This document shows positions 14,589 to 23,751 of a stretch of 34,628 nucleotides of DNA, one piece after another. Each line of letters starts with the position of its first letter. Position 1 is the first letter of the stretch. The stretch is from Nostoc sp. WHI. GTDB lineage: Bacteria > Cyanobacteriota > Cyanobacteriia > Cyanobacteriales > Nostocaceae. The notes below the pieces were generated by a model. That model ran no database searches. It saw only the letters and a list, made by a program, of their open reading frames with translations, and was not told where the DNA came from. The position numbers and the translations under genes are program-made. The DNA lies in the NCBI RefSeq assembly GCF_015714725.1, contig NZ_WBKM01000326.1, forward strand, positions 1 through 34,628. The letters are read 5' to 3'.

Positions 14589-17357
14589 TTAGACGATTGC
14601 TAGGCTATTGATATCGCCGTTGTAGCGTGTGATTTCGATAATGGCATCGCTACTAGATGAGAACCCGGCATTAGAATCATTGAGTGCCAAGAAGGTGCGG
14701 GTGCTTGTTCCTACCCCCAGGGTAAAGACGGCAGCACCATTTGCACCAAATGCGTTATTGGTCAGGTTGGCAGCTATGCCAGCTTGGGTTAACGCAGATA
14801 TTGCTCCTACTTTAGCGATCTTGGCAACACTAACGGCATTAAAACCATCAATTACATCTGTACCGATCACCAAATCAGTGATTTGATCAAAGTTATTCAA
14901 GAGTGATTCGCTGCCCCTGGTGAACACGAAGGTGTCGGCTTCACTGCCTCCAGTAAGGGTATCGCCCCCTAAGCCACCCGTAAGTCGGTCAACACCTGAT
15001 CCGCCATTAAGAACATCATCACCGTTACCGCCTGATAACATGTCGTTGCCTGCTAGTCCAGTCAGCGTATCTTTGCCATTATCTCCATCAAGATAATCGT
15101 CCCCTGGGGTTCCTGTAAGTGTATCTTTTCCATTACCTCCCCTGAGGTTAATACCGACTTCAACAAAAACTGTAGCTGTAGCTGTAGCTGTTCCATCACT
15201 AATTGTATAAGAGAAACTGTCACTGCCGCTAAAGTTAGATAAAGGACTGTACACCAACAGATCATCAGTAAGGTTATCAGGCGTAGCATTATCATTAAGA
15301 ACAATGCTACCTCCTTTCGCAGAAGTGCTATCGAATGTGCTTATCGCAATGATATTTCTATCAGGATCACTGTCATTGAACAGAACATTTATAGTAACAG
15401 GGTTTTTTTGGTTGGTAGTAGCGTTATCATCGACTGCTACGGGTGGCTGATTTGTTCGTCCTCCTGGGCTTTCAATCGCTTTAATCAATACATCAACTAA
15501 ATCAGAAGCAGTTGCCGCAGTTAAGAATTGGCCCCCGGTTGTACTTGCGAGGTTTTCAAAGTCAGCACGTGTAGTCGGATCATTGCCAATTAATACGGTA
15601 AAAATTTCAACAGGAACCTTAATTATTCTTCCATCTGCACTGACTTCTTCTATTTCAAATCGAGTAACCACAAGATCGCTTGAAAGATTACTCGATTCAA
15701 TATCACTCGCAATGGAAAATGTACGTAAGCTAGGTGCTGAAGGAACACTCTCAACGCCAACGTCAGCAGCAAGTCTAAGCACTTCTGCACGAAGATCGGT
15801 ATCTTTTGGGGGTGCATCACCAAACAGAATTATCCTTCGAGCAGCAGCTTCTTCACGCCATTGTCCCGCACCACCATTCAACGCACGAATTAAGCCAGAA
15901 TTTACAAGTTCTGGAAAATCCCCGCCACCACCAACAGATATGCTGTTAATAGCATTTTTGGCGGCGGTTTTTCTATCCGCAATTTTTGGCTGTTCGGTAA
16001 AAGAAAGAAACGTATTTGTTCCAGGATCGTTATATCCAACAACGGCAATACGAGAATCTATAAAACCTCGATCTCCCTCGAAAATAGCATCAATAAGATC
16101 ATTAGACCGACCTTTCACGGCAGCAATATCATCGAACATACTACCAGTAGTATCAATAACAAAAGCGATATCTTGTCCTGGCGCCAAGTTGATCTTTTTG
16201 TCAGCAAATTGAGCAAAGTCAACTCCAGTTAAAATATCTGAACCATCACCGCTGCCTACAGTATCAGTAATGCGAATTGATTTATCTGAAAGAAATTCTA
16301 ATTCATAATCGGTAAACGCACTTTTATAGATAGAAGTATCGATACCTTCAAATAAGCCAAAAAAGAATGATCCACCTTTTATTGTGTCATTACCCGCCCC
16401 ACCAATTAAGATGTCATCTCCTAAACCACCGTCTAAAACATCATCACCTAAACCTCCTTGAAGCTCATCAGCAAAAATACCACCAGAAATTGTATCATTA
16501 CTGTCTCCGCCAGCTATGAGATATCCAAAATAAACATCCAAGCTTAGTTCTGCATCAGATTCGTCTAAGTTGTCAGCATTAGGAGTTCCGTAGATAACTT
16601 TAAGATCACCACGTTCGTATGATAGAAATGTATCATTAGCTATATTACTGAGATATGAAGATGGAAGCGATGCAATTCCGAGCGCATCCTTGGTGATACG
16701 CGACAATGTACCAATAACACTTACATCCCCTTCACGTGCTTGGTCAGTAGCATAATCCGATTGTTTATACTCAGTATTAATTGCTCCTGAACCTGTGAAG
16801 TTAATATTTACCGCGCCACGAGCTAACCTATAAGGGTCTAATGTCGGCTCAAGAAAAACAGTATTGATTAATTCAGCAAGTGGATTTCCTGCATCAAAAT
16901 CAAAATTGTCGTTAAAAGCTCGTACCTCTATATTTTTAACTGTTTTCACACCTCCAGATACTTCAAATGTTGCACCTGAAGTGTCTAGTCTGAAGGCTGA
17001 TGTGCCAAAAATATAAGAACGGTCTGGATGGTCGCTACTGCCAATGCCAGTACCGTACTGCGATATTCCAAGTCTAAAATCATCAGGCGAGAACGTAGTT
17101 CCAATTGCTGTTTCTAACGTTGTAAGACTATATATGCCATCGGCTAAAGTAGCACCGAAAAATTTATCCACAACGCCAAACAAAGATGGGTATGCAAAAC
17201 GTCCTCCACCTTGTGTCATATAATCACTCATTGAGTAAGTAATTGATGCAGGTGTAGCGGTTGTGGGCCTTATATGCTCATTGTAATCAGTAGAAGACGG
17301 ATTATTTGTTCCAAATGCGAGTAGCTTAGTAATCTCTTTTTCGTCGTAATCAAACAT
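14589..17357 (-). CDS. Secreted surface protein: RTX, VWA, cadherin-like, RTX and cyanobacterial tail domains
   Basis: A 922-aa modular exoprotein. Residues 1-250 are an unrecognised beta-rich domain. RTX calcium-binding nonapeptides lie at about 285-330 (GGLGDDVLDGGLGDD). A VWA domain at about 395-630 has the MIDAS motif DTTGS near 402-406. A bacterial cadherin-like domain runs from about 635 to 735 (PPVAVDDNATTNQKNPVTIN). A second RTX block is at 740-800. The tail (DQITDLVIGTDVIDGF to IIEITRYNGDINSLAIV) matches the C-terminal region I know from Nostoc surface proteins (bluetail domain). There is no Sec signal; RTX proteins usually leave by type I secretion. Likely an adhesin or matrix protein. 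It diverges from the next gene across 60 bp. Confidence 0.88.
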   Translation of the reverse strand: MFDYDEKEITKLLAFGTNNPSSTDYNEHIRPTTATPASITYSMSDYMTQGGGRFAYPSLFGVVDKFFGATLADGIYSLTTLETAIGTTFSPDDFRLGISQYGTGIGSSDHPDRSYIFGTSAFRLDTSGATFEVSGGVKTVKNIEVRAFNDNFDFDAGNPLAELINTVFLEPTLDPYRLARGAVNINFTGSGAINTEYKQSDYATDQAREGDVSVIGTLSRITKDALGIASLPSSYLSNIANDTFLSYERGDLKVIYGTPNADNLDESDAELSLDVYFGYLIAGGDSNDTISGGIFADELQGGLGDDVLDGGLGDDILIGGAGNDTIKGGSFFFGLFEGIDTSIYKSAFTDYELEFLSDKSIRITDTVGSGDGSDILTGVDFAQFADKKINLAPGQDIAFVIDTTGSMFDDIAAVKGRSNDLIDAIFEGDRGFIDSRIAVVGYNDPGTNTFLSFTEQPKIADRKTAAKNAINSISVGGGGDFPELVNSGLIRALNGGAGQWREEAAARRIILFGDAPPKDTDLRAEVLRLAADVGVESVPSAPSLRTFSIASDIESSNLSSDLVVTRFEIEEVSADGRIIKVPVEIFTVLIGNDPTTRADFENLASTTGGQFLTAATASDLVDVLIKAIESPGGRTNQPPVAVDDNATTNQKNPVTINVLFNDSDPDRNIIAISTFDSTSAKGGSIVLNDNATPDNLTDDLLVYSPLSNFSGSDSFSYTISDGTATATATVFVEVGINLRGGNGKDTLTGTPGDDYLDGDNGKDTLTGLAGNDMLSGGNGDDVLNGGSGVDRLTGGLGGDTLTGGSEADTFVFTRGSESLLNNFDQITDLVIGTDVIDGFNAVSVAKIAKVGAISALTQAGIAANLTNNAFGANGAAVFTLGVGTSTRTFLALNDSNAGFSSSSDAIIEITRYNGDINSLAIV

Positions 17358-17417
17358 AATCTATTACTATCGCTGAAATTTGTTGATTATACTAGATTCT
17401 ACAGTAGAAGAGCTATT

Positions 17418-18218
17418 ATGGAACAATCTTCCTCACGTTCTCTTGTATTGAAGATGCCACTTGTATACATCAATCAGCTGTTACTAAGCATAGTTATAAC
17501 TGCCTTCGTGTTAGTACCTTATGTTAATTCTGAACCGATTAGTAAATATTGTCTCTCTGAGATAAAGCAGAAATATAAAAGTGGTAATATTTCTGAAAAA
17601 CCAACAACACAAATTCCTATACCAATTAATAATGGTAAGACATTTTATATAACTAAAAGGCAAAATGATGATCTGTTGGTGAAGCAGAGAGGTGATGAAA
17701 AGATTTTTCAACAAGTGAAAGCTAAACAATATAAATATGGAGAAATCAATGAATTAATTTTGAGTAAAACTGGCTACTGGCTCTGGATTAATGGTGATGA
17801 AACTGATTATGTTGCTTTAATAAAGACTTACAAAACATCAATCGAGCTTGAAAAGCCGATACCTCTTCCTAAATTATACAGTAAGCCATGTTCGTTCATA
17901 GAAGAATGGTTTGGTAACTGTCTTTTGGCGCAAGGTCACTATAGTTATGTATTAGATCGTATATTTGTTACTGGTCATAGCTCAACATGGTTGGGTAGTA
18001 CCAACTTGTTTACTTATGAAATTACAGGGAAAGAAATAAAACTATTAAAGCCTAGTCAAACTATATCTTCAATGTTATTTGATTGGCAACAGCAACACCC
18101 ACATAAGCTACTAGAAATATCAAACCCAAGTGGAGTTATTTTCCAAGATATTAACAAAAGCAAAATATTTTATGATGGGAAAAACTTTACACCATTTAAA
18201 AAATGCTCAAAGGAATAA
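17418..18218 (+). CDS. Putative secreted or membrane-anchored protein, unknown family
   Basis: 266 aa, not recognised. Residues about 15-38 form a hydrophobic segment (INQLLLSIVITAFVLVPYV), a signal peptide or anchor, followed by a Lys/Tyr-rich body. Cysteines are few (CLSEIK, KPCSFIEEWFGNCLL, FKKCSKE), compatible with disulfides outside the cytoplasm. GAAGAG lies before the ATG. It is AT-rich compared with neighbours and shares a 60-bp divergent promoter region with the VWA/RTX gene, so a surface role alongside it is possible but unproven. Confidence 0.6.
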   Translation: MEQSSSRSLVLKMPLVYINQLLLSIVITAFVLVPYVNSEPISKYCLSEIKQKYKSGNISEKPTTQIPIPINNGKTFYITKRQNDDLLVKQRGDEKIFQQVKAKQYKYGEINELILSKTGYWLWINGDETDYVALIKTYKTSIELEKPIPLPKLYSKPCSFIEEWFGNCLLAQGHYSYVLDRIFVTGHSSTWLGSTNLFTYEITGKEIKLLKPSQTISSMLFDWQQQHPHKLLEISNPSGVIFQDINKSKIFYDGKNFTPFKKCSKE

Positions 18219-18678
18219 TTCTCAATTAAAATAAATTTTTGAGTTAAATGAACATATTTTCAATGCACTAAAAGATTTATCTAACTCTTTATCTTGATGA
18301 TAAAGATTCGCTGACAATGTTACTTTTTGTTGACCTTATCTGCATAGTGTCATAGACATGATATTGACAATGCTTGTTTATCCTTTAAGGCAAAGGAAGG
18401 GATTACACAGCCTATAAGGTGAAGTACATTATTAAAACATTGTTCTACGATCTGAACAAAAGTAGCTTTACTGTGTTGACAATGTGTTTTACGGTAAAAG
18501 CACCTTACTCCTACCGTAGAAAGCAGTAATCTTTATGCACTCATGCTGTACAGGGTTTCTGGACAGCGTGACAAGGCATACTGAACGAGACGCTCACTCA
18601 ATAACTAAGTGCATAATTATAATTTAGAGCATTTTTTATTACTGTGATGAGCAGTAGAGATGTAAGCTGATAATTTTC
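18219..18678. other. Intergenic region with TGACAATG repeats and a small hairpin
   Basis: Gap of 460 bp between convergent genes; no gene recognised. It holds a hairpin TCTTTATC/GATAAAGA (18286-18306), which could end the upstream gene, three direct copies of TGACAATG (18312-18319, 18365-18372, 18477-18484), and TACGGTA paired with TACCGTA around 18492-18525. Since this lies next to the replication protein gene, the repeats could be origin iterons, but the spacing is irregular. Confidence 0.35.
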
Positions 18679-21600
18679 TCAGGTCACTGTCGGATTAGTT
18701 ACGGCTGGCATTGGGGCAAAGTCTGAGTAAACTTCAGTAGGCAGACAACTCAGTACAATCATCAGCAGTGAAGCCCTAACTTCAGGGCTACAAAAGTGCA
18801 AAACTCGCCGCATCGCAGTACTACCAATGATTTGGGCAACTTCTGCCACCGCCTCTAACAGGGGGTCTGGTGATGACTCCGATTCAGTGATCAACAGGGG
18901 AAAGTATTCACGCGCTAACCACTTTTCATCGTCGTTTAAGTCCGCCAAATTTTTATTACTACCGCTATTAAGACTATCTAATAGCAAGAGTAATAATTTT
19001 TTAAAGTGCTGCCAGCCCCCCCAGCGCTGGGTAAATCGACTCACCCATTCCTGGGAGATTTCAGCAATATTAGCGATCGCAGTTTGGGTAATTTTCTGTT
19101 TTGACTGCCAAAGCGACTTTAGGGCATTGACTATAGCATGACCTGTTTGCTCACTGGCGTTACCAGCTTCAGGGCAGAGTTGGAAAGCATCAACGCTCTC
19201 TAATTTCACGGATGGTAACTCATTTAAAAGGAAACTCAGTGAATAGTCAGCGCAGAAGTAAAATGTTAGCTCCTGATTGGAGCGACGATGAGCGCGTAAT
19301 CGGCCAATCTCTTGTATAATTTCTGCATTGATTAGTTCAGTGAGATACTTTTGGAAAGTGCTGTTTTTATCTTCCAGGTTGACTGTTTCACCAGTCATTA
19401 CCTGATATTGTGCTGCTAAAACACCGATGTTTTGGTAGGGAATACCAAAACTTGCGATCGCTGGAGCATCACTAAACCTATTAACACCACGCCCATCGAC
19501 AAAGTGACCGTATTCTGTGCGGTCTGCAATTTGGGATGCAATTTGTTTCCAATCGATAATGCCAAGGGTGGGGTAGAGTTTTTTCAAGGTTTCTTTGAGG
19601 GCATTCACACGGGCGCTAAGTGTGTCAGAGCGATTTTTGGGCAGTTTACCCAGCCCAGTAACGTTGACGACTTTTAAATTGCCGTAGTCTGGGCGTTGTT
19701 GCTCAATGACTAACACAGGCTCATCGATGCCCAATTTGAATTTCAACTGGTGAGATTTGAAAGTGGCATCAAGGTAAATATTAAATTGGGCAGATTTCGC
19801 CAATTCAGTATGCTTGGGATTTCGGCGGTAAATGCTGAGTACACCCCATTGAGATTGAAAACTACCATCACCTTTCCAAGCTTCGAGAAAGTCAGGCAAC
19901 CAGTAATTAGGCAAGTCAAGAAACTCCCTGCCGGCTGTTCGTGCGCTGTCTTTAACTAACTTTTTGGCAGCATAACGAGCCGCAGCACTTTTCTTGAGTT
20001 GTTTATCCTGGGTAACATCAATAGAGTCTAAGTCCTCTAGGAAAGTTAAATCAGGTTCTAAGGCTTGGCGAATCGCTTCAATATCTAAATCGGCGGGGAA
20101 AGCCGGCAGCAGCGCACGTATGCTGGCATCATCAAACCCGTAACGGGAATTTGGTAAAAGGTGCTGAGTAAATAGTTGGTGTAAAATTAAGAGTGCAGGT
20201 TGGATTTGTGACAGAAGATTTGGTTCTAACAGTAGCAGCTTGCCCACAGTGGTTTCAAAATCGCCTCGCTTCACATCAAGAGAACGCACGGGCTTGATGA
20301 GCGTACCTGCTTCTTCCCATAACCGCCCAACAGTGAAAGTTTGGTCAGCAGCGTTAGTTAAGGTGACAGGTGTAGAGTCTGGGTGCGCTCTAAGTTCAGA
20401 ATAATTTTGAATAACTGTACGTTTTTGAAAGCGGAATCCAAAACCGTCCCCGTAAGCAAAACGGCACTGATTTTTAAGGGAACAACCGCCACAGATGGGG
20501 CTGATGCCGCTCTCTTCAAAATCAAGGCTGCTAAAATTCTTGCTGCGGAAGGCATTAAATAAGTAAGTCCTGTGACAATTGCCGTCAGTGTCGGCAGTCT
20601 CACCCGCTTTAGTCCACAGTTTAAAATCTTCACCAGTAGGAGTTTTGCGGGTGGGATCTAGCTTAAAGCCGTTGTGACGCACTGGCAGATCAACGAAATT
20701 CGTCTCAATGGGCAGTGTAGATGGGTTTCTGTGGTTGGCATCTTGGTAAATTAGTTTATCAACGCCAAATAGGGCTGCCGTCAGTTGCCCCGCGTTGTAA
20801 GACTTGCCGAGTCCTGGGTGAGAATTATCTAAGATTTGCGTCCAGCCCTTAGAAACAGCCTCTACCCAAGCAGCAATATGTTCCTCTGGCTGGCAGGAAA
20901 TAGAGATATCGCCTGTAATTTCGGTTTTGAACGGGATATTGCCTCTGTTGTAGATAATTACATTGGGTGAAGGGGTGTTAATTTCCGGTTCGGGCGGCGG
21001 CGATGGTGGCGCTTTAAATCCTTTAAATATTGAAGCAAAAGGCGCGATCGCTTGCTTTAATAAATTTTGGAAGCTGCTCAAGTCCTCTCTGACTCGCCCA
21101 AGTTCCCACTGTTCACGGCTAATTACTCCTTGGTCGCGTTCGTTATATTCATACTGCCGTTTAGGGAACCGAAAACCATACTGTTTGGCAATGTGAAACA
21201 GTGTACCGATTGAGATTCCCCCACGTCTAAAACTGCGAATCTTAGCGTGGATGTTCCAAGTTGAACCTTTGATACTGGGCGACCACTGCTCGGCTATAAT
21301 TTCCGCTTCTGATGCCCCATAATGGTTAACCAGCGCCATCAACACCTGACGGCATTCGTCATAATTGCCGCTTCCTGGGGTGCGCGGTGGGATGAATGAA
21401 AGCGCATTCTGGATTAGCTGGTCAATGTCCCAGCCTTCAGCGAGGGAAATCTCACGCCACTCTTTACGCCGTGACTCAATTTCCTGAATTCTTAGCTGAT
21501 ACTCAATACGCTCAATTTGCGCGATCGCGATCGCCTCACTTATCCATTCTGCTGGTAAAGTGGCTTCAGGGTTGACTAGCGGGAATTCTGCCTCTGTGCT

Positions 21601-22218
21601 GCCGTAGAAAACACGCGAAGCATCTTTACAGGCTGGGTCATGGGGCAACTGCTGCATCAAAAAGCGTGTACAAGCTTCTACAGTGTCAGCACCCTGAACG
21701 TATTCGGGGAGAAGAAAAATCAACCGGAATTTATGCCAGTCTTGTTTGTGACTGGCAGTGGTGTACATTAAGGCGCAGTGTTTTTTAATGAAGGGATGGG
21801 CTAGGGCTTCTTTGATCGTTAATTGGTGATCGTAAACTTTGATATAATTCCCATTTTCGTCTTTAATTGGCTTGTCATAAGCATCACGGGCGATATTGGA
21901 ATTATCAATGTCGAGTAGTAGCCAGTGAGAACCGATTATATTGGCCTTACTGCGCCATTTACCATCCAACAAGCCAGCACAGATGGCGTGACCTGCTTTA
22001 ATATGTTGCTGGACATCGGCTAGAGTGCCTTCTACATCAACGAAGTTGCCGGCCAGCTTCTTAAAGTCCCAGTCTTTGTTTGTGCCAGTAGCGTTAAACG
22101 CAAACTTGATTATGCGACTCTCAATCAACTCAAGTTTTGTCAAAGCAGCAGAATTTGCCCCTTGAGCATCTGCTGATTGCGGCGATACTGAGTTATGAGA
22201 TTGTTGTAATGGTGACAT
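18679..22218 (-). CDS. CyRepA1-family plasmid replication protein
   Basis: A 1179-aa protein with the layout I associate with CyRepA1, the large replication initiators of cyanobacterial plasmids. Residues 75-215 resemble an archaeo-eukaryotic primase core: SHWLLLDIDNSN (D103, D105), ALMYTTASH, KFRLIFLLP and a helix ending DASRVFYGS. A primase C-terminal-like helical region follows (about 265-355). A P-loop, NSHPGLGKS, is at about 466-474, and a Cys cluster ICGGCSLKNQC at about 571-582 could hold metal or Fe-S. LDATF near 825 may be a helicase motif. AGGAGG 11 bases before the ATG strongly supports the start. The family name is from memory. Confidence 0.8.
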   Translation of the reverse strand: MSPLQQSHNSVSPQSADAQGANSAALTKLELIESRIIKFAFNATGTNKDWDFKKLAGNFVDVEGTLADVQQHIKAGHAICAGLLDGKWRSKANIIGSHWLLLDIDNSNIARDAYDKPIKDENGNYIKVYDHQLTIKEALAHPFIKKHCALMYTTASHKQDWHKFRLIFLLPEYVQGADTVEACTRFLMQQLPHDPACKDASRVFYGSTEAEFPLVNPEATLPAEWISEAIAIAQIERIEYQLRIQEIESRRKEWREISLAEGWDIDQLIQNALSFIPPRTPGSGNYDECRQVLMALVNHYGASEAEIIAEQWSPSIKGSTWNIHAKIRSFRRGGISIGTLFHIAKQYGFRFPKRQYEYNERDQGVISREQWELGRVREDLSSFQNLLKQAIAPFASIFKGFKAPPSPPPEPEINTPSPNVIIYNRGNIPFKTEITGDISISCQPEEHIAAWVEAVSKGWTQILDNSHPGLGKSYNAGQLTAALFGVDKLIYQDANHRNPSTLPIETNFVDLPVRHNGFKLDPTRKTPTGEDFKLWTKAGETADTDGNCHRTYLFNAFRSKNFSSLDFEESGISPICGGCSLKNQCRFAYGDGFGFRFQKRTVIQNYSELRAHPDSTPVTLTNAADQTFTVGRLWEEAGTLIKPVRSLDVKRGDFETTVGKLLLLEPNLLSQIQPALLILHQLFTQHLLPNSRYGFDDASIRALLPAFPADLDIEAIRQALEPDLTFLEDLDSIDVTQDKQLKKSAAARYAAKKLVKDSARTAGREFLDLPNYWLPDFLEAWKGDGSFQSQWGVLSIYRRNPKHTELAKSAQFNIYLDATFKSHQLKFKLGIDEPVLVIEQQRPDYGNLKVVNVTGLGKLPKNRSDTLSARVNALKETLKKLYPTLGIIDWKQIASQIADRTEYGHFVDGRGVNRFSDAPAIASFGIPYQNIGVLAAQYQVMTGETVNLEDKNSTFQKYLTELINAEIIQEIGRLRAHRRSNQELTFYFCADYSLSFLLNELPSVKLESVDAFQLCPEAGNASEQTGHAIVNALKSLWQSKQKITQTAIANIAEISQEWVSRFTQRWGGWQHFKKLLLLLLDSLNSGSNKNLADLNDDEKWLAREYFPLLITESESSPDPLLEAVAEVAQIIGSTAMRRVLHFCSPEVRASLLMIVLSCLPTEVYSDFAPMPAVTNPTVT

Positions 22219-22477
22219 GAGAGCTATTCCTCCTGAAGTGTGTTGGAGGAATTGGAGCTATCCCGAAAGTAATCTTCTAATACAAACGTTCAGAAATCGA
22301 ATTTGATAAAATTCCTGAGTTGCCGTTTTTTGTGTAGCCAGTGTTACAATCGCTTAACACTCAAAAAGGTTTGATAAGATTACTATTAGGGATATTAATT
22401 AGGCGGCGAAACCTATACCCCAATTCCAATTGAAAGCCCGTTTGTCTCATCGAGACTTAGGGTTTTCAGCTTTTAGC
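22219..22477. promoter_or_regulatory. Upstream region of the replication gene
   Basis: Gap of 259 bp holding the promoter of the replication gene and the end of the gene behind it. GTCTC/GAGAC (22444-22456) forms a short hairpin inside a longer imperfect inverted repeat, AAAGC..GCTTT (about 22432-22473), just past the stop of the 22478 gene; it is a plausible transcription end. AGGAGG lies at about 22230-22235. TGTTACAATCGCTTAACACT near 22341 contains GTGTTA/TAACAC arms and may be an operator. Confidence 0.4.
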
Positions 22478-23266
22478 CTATTCGTACTTGGCTAACCAAG
22501 CCTTGATGAACTCGGTTACTTCCTCCTCTTGAATTACAAACGTAGTACCTTTTCTCCTGAGAGCCAGAATTTTCATACTGCCCATCTCAGAATAAAGATG
22601 TGGGTTGTGGTCAGATGCTGCCTGAGTTGGACTCCATAAGACCAAAACTTTTGCTGTCGGTGTTTTTGTTACCTCTTTCGAGGACATTCCAAACAAATCT
22701 CTATTTTTAGTCAGCCATCTCTCGTAATCCGATAGCTCAACTAATGGGCAGGGTTTCCAGGTGGTTAAACCATTTTTATCTTTCTTTTTCACCTGTAGAA
22801 TTTCCCTTTTTTCGTTGTAGACCACCTGACTATCTCCCCGTGAACGAATGGAGATAAACAGATGTGTCTTTCTCGGAAACCTAATAAACAAGTCGATGGG
22901 GTTCTTGTCTTCGGGCTTTAGCACTGGAAAGACTTGTATACCTTGGCTTTTAAACTCATTCAAAAGTAGGGCTGTTAATTTTTCCAGCCGCGCAAGTTTT
23001 TGAATTCGTATCAACGGCTTGTAAGCCAATCCAAAAAGAACCCATCCAAATGGATGAATTATGCCTCCTGTAGCCAGCGCAGCACCACCAGCCGCTAGAG
23101 CTTGAGTGGACGCATAGTCTTTCGCCTCCCTAAGCATCTCTAATGCCGGTTCGTTGTGCGGCGGGAGTTGAAAATCGCTCGGTAGTTCTTTCACTGCTAA
23201 CATTGGCGACATCAAAATTAATGATGTGAAATTAGCTTTTTCTTTACTGATACTAATGCTTGACAC
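22478..23266 (-). CDS. Membrane-associated protein of unknown function
   Basis: 262 aa, not recognised. A hydrophobic helical hairpin at about 52-85 (ALAAGGAALATGG, WVLFGLAYKPLI) suggests membrane association. The following region (FKSQGIQVFPVL, NPIDLFIRFP, HLFISIRSRGDSQVVYN) has an alternating strand pattern that loosely recalls NERD or PD-(D/E)xK folds, but I cannot place the catalytic residues. The predicted start is GTG; ATGs at residues 19 and 22 are alternatives and none has a clear ribosome binding site. It is second after the 54-aa ribbon-helix-helix gene on the minus strand and probably shares its promoter. Confidence 0.6.
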   Translation of the reverse strand: MSSISISKEKANFTSLILMSPMLAVKELPSDFQLPPHNEPALEMLREAKDYASTQALAAGGAALATGGIIHPFGWVLFGLAYKPLIRIQKLARLEKLTALLLNEFKSQGIQVFPVLKPEDKNPIDLFIRFPRKTHLFISIRSRGDSQVVYNEKREILQVKKKDKNGLTTWKPCPLVELSDYERWLTKNRDLFGMSSKEVTKTPTAKVLVLWSPTQAASDHNPHLYSEMGSMKILALRRKGTTFVIQEEEVTEFIKAWLAKYE

Positions 23267-23328
23267 TACATTTTTGAACCAATAGCTATTTATTAGACTC
23301 TTTATCCAGTGCTGGCAGTTGGTACTTC

Positions 23329-23493
23329 CTATTTTTCTTCAGACTTTATCCAATTAAGAATTAGTTCTCTTGCTTGTTGGCTCATGGACGTTTTATTACG
23401 AGCGCAAGCTATTTTAAACTGTGTTCGCTCATCGTCCGACAAGAAAACAACAAGTTTCACTGTTTTATCTCCTGTTTCTTCAGAGTTATCCAT
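23329..23493 (-). CDS. 54-aa ribbon-helix-helix DNA-binding protein
   Basis: A short gene encoding MDNSEETGDKTVKLVVFLSD followed by DERTQFKIACARNKTSMSQQ and ARELILNWIKSEEK. The strand TVKLVVFLS, then a helix, a turn at NKTSMS and helix ARELILNWI, is the CopG/Arc pattern. An alternative GTG start (MKLVVF..) has a better site, AGGAG eight bases upstream, and would give 44 aa. It lies 62 bp before the 22478-23266 gene and diverges from the parM operon. The strong inverted repeat between them (23556-23582) is the obvious binding site, so it may regulate both directions or act as a centromere-binding protein. Confidence 0.7.
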   Translation of the reverse strand: MDNSEETGDKTVKLVVFLSDDERTQFKIACARNKTSMSQQARELILNWIKSEEK

Positions 23494-23526
23494 CTCACCT
23501 ATTGCTGTACTTGGCTCAATTATGGC

Positions 23527-23597
23527 ATTAGGTTAAGTTACAGCAAATAAGCAACATAGGTAAGTTGCATTAACTTACCTATATAGGTTAATATAGC
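23527..23597. promoter_or_regulatory. Operator-like inverted repeat upstream of parM
   Basis: A perfect inverted repeat, ATAGGTAAGTT (23556-23566) and AACTTACCTAT (23572-23582), separated by five bases. Related half-sites flank it: TTAGGTTAAGTTA at about 23528-23540 and TATAGGTTAATATAG at about 23583-23597. The same core, TAGGTNAA, thus occurs four times in 70 bp. It lies between the ribbon-helix-helix gene and the ParM-like gene, where regulators or ParR proteins bind in known partition loci. Confidence 0.65.
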
Positions 23598-23751
23598 ATT
23601 AGTTAGCCAAAAACAGCCACAAAACAAAGGCAACAGAAGCCAGAAAGTGATGTTAAGGCGAACCTGTAACTGGATATCTGGATTTGTGCTTATTTAGCTA
23701 AAAATCCTGGTAAATCCTCGCAAATCAAGACTTTCACCAATCATCTGAACC

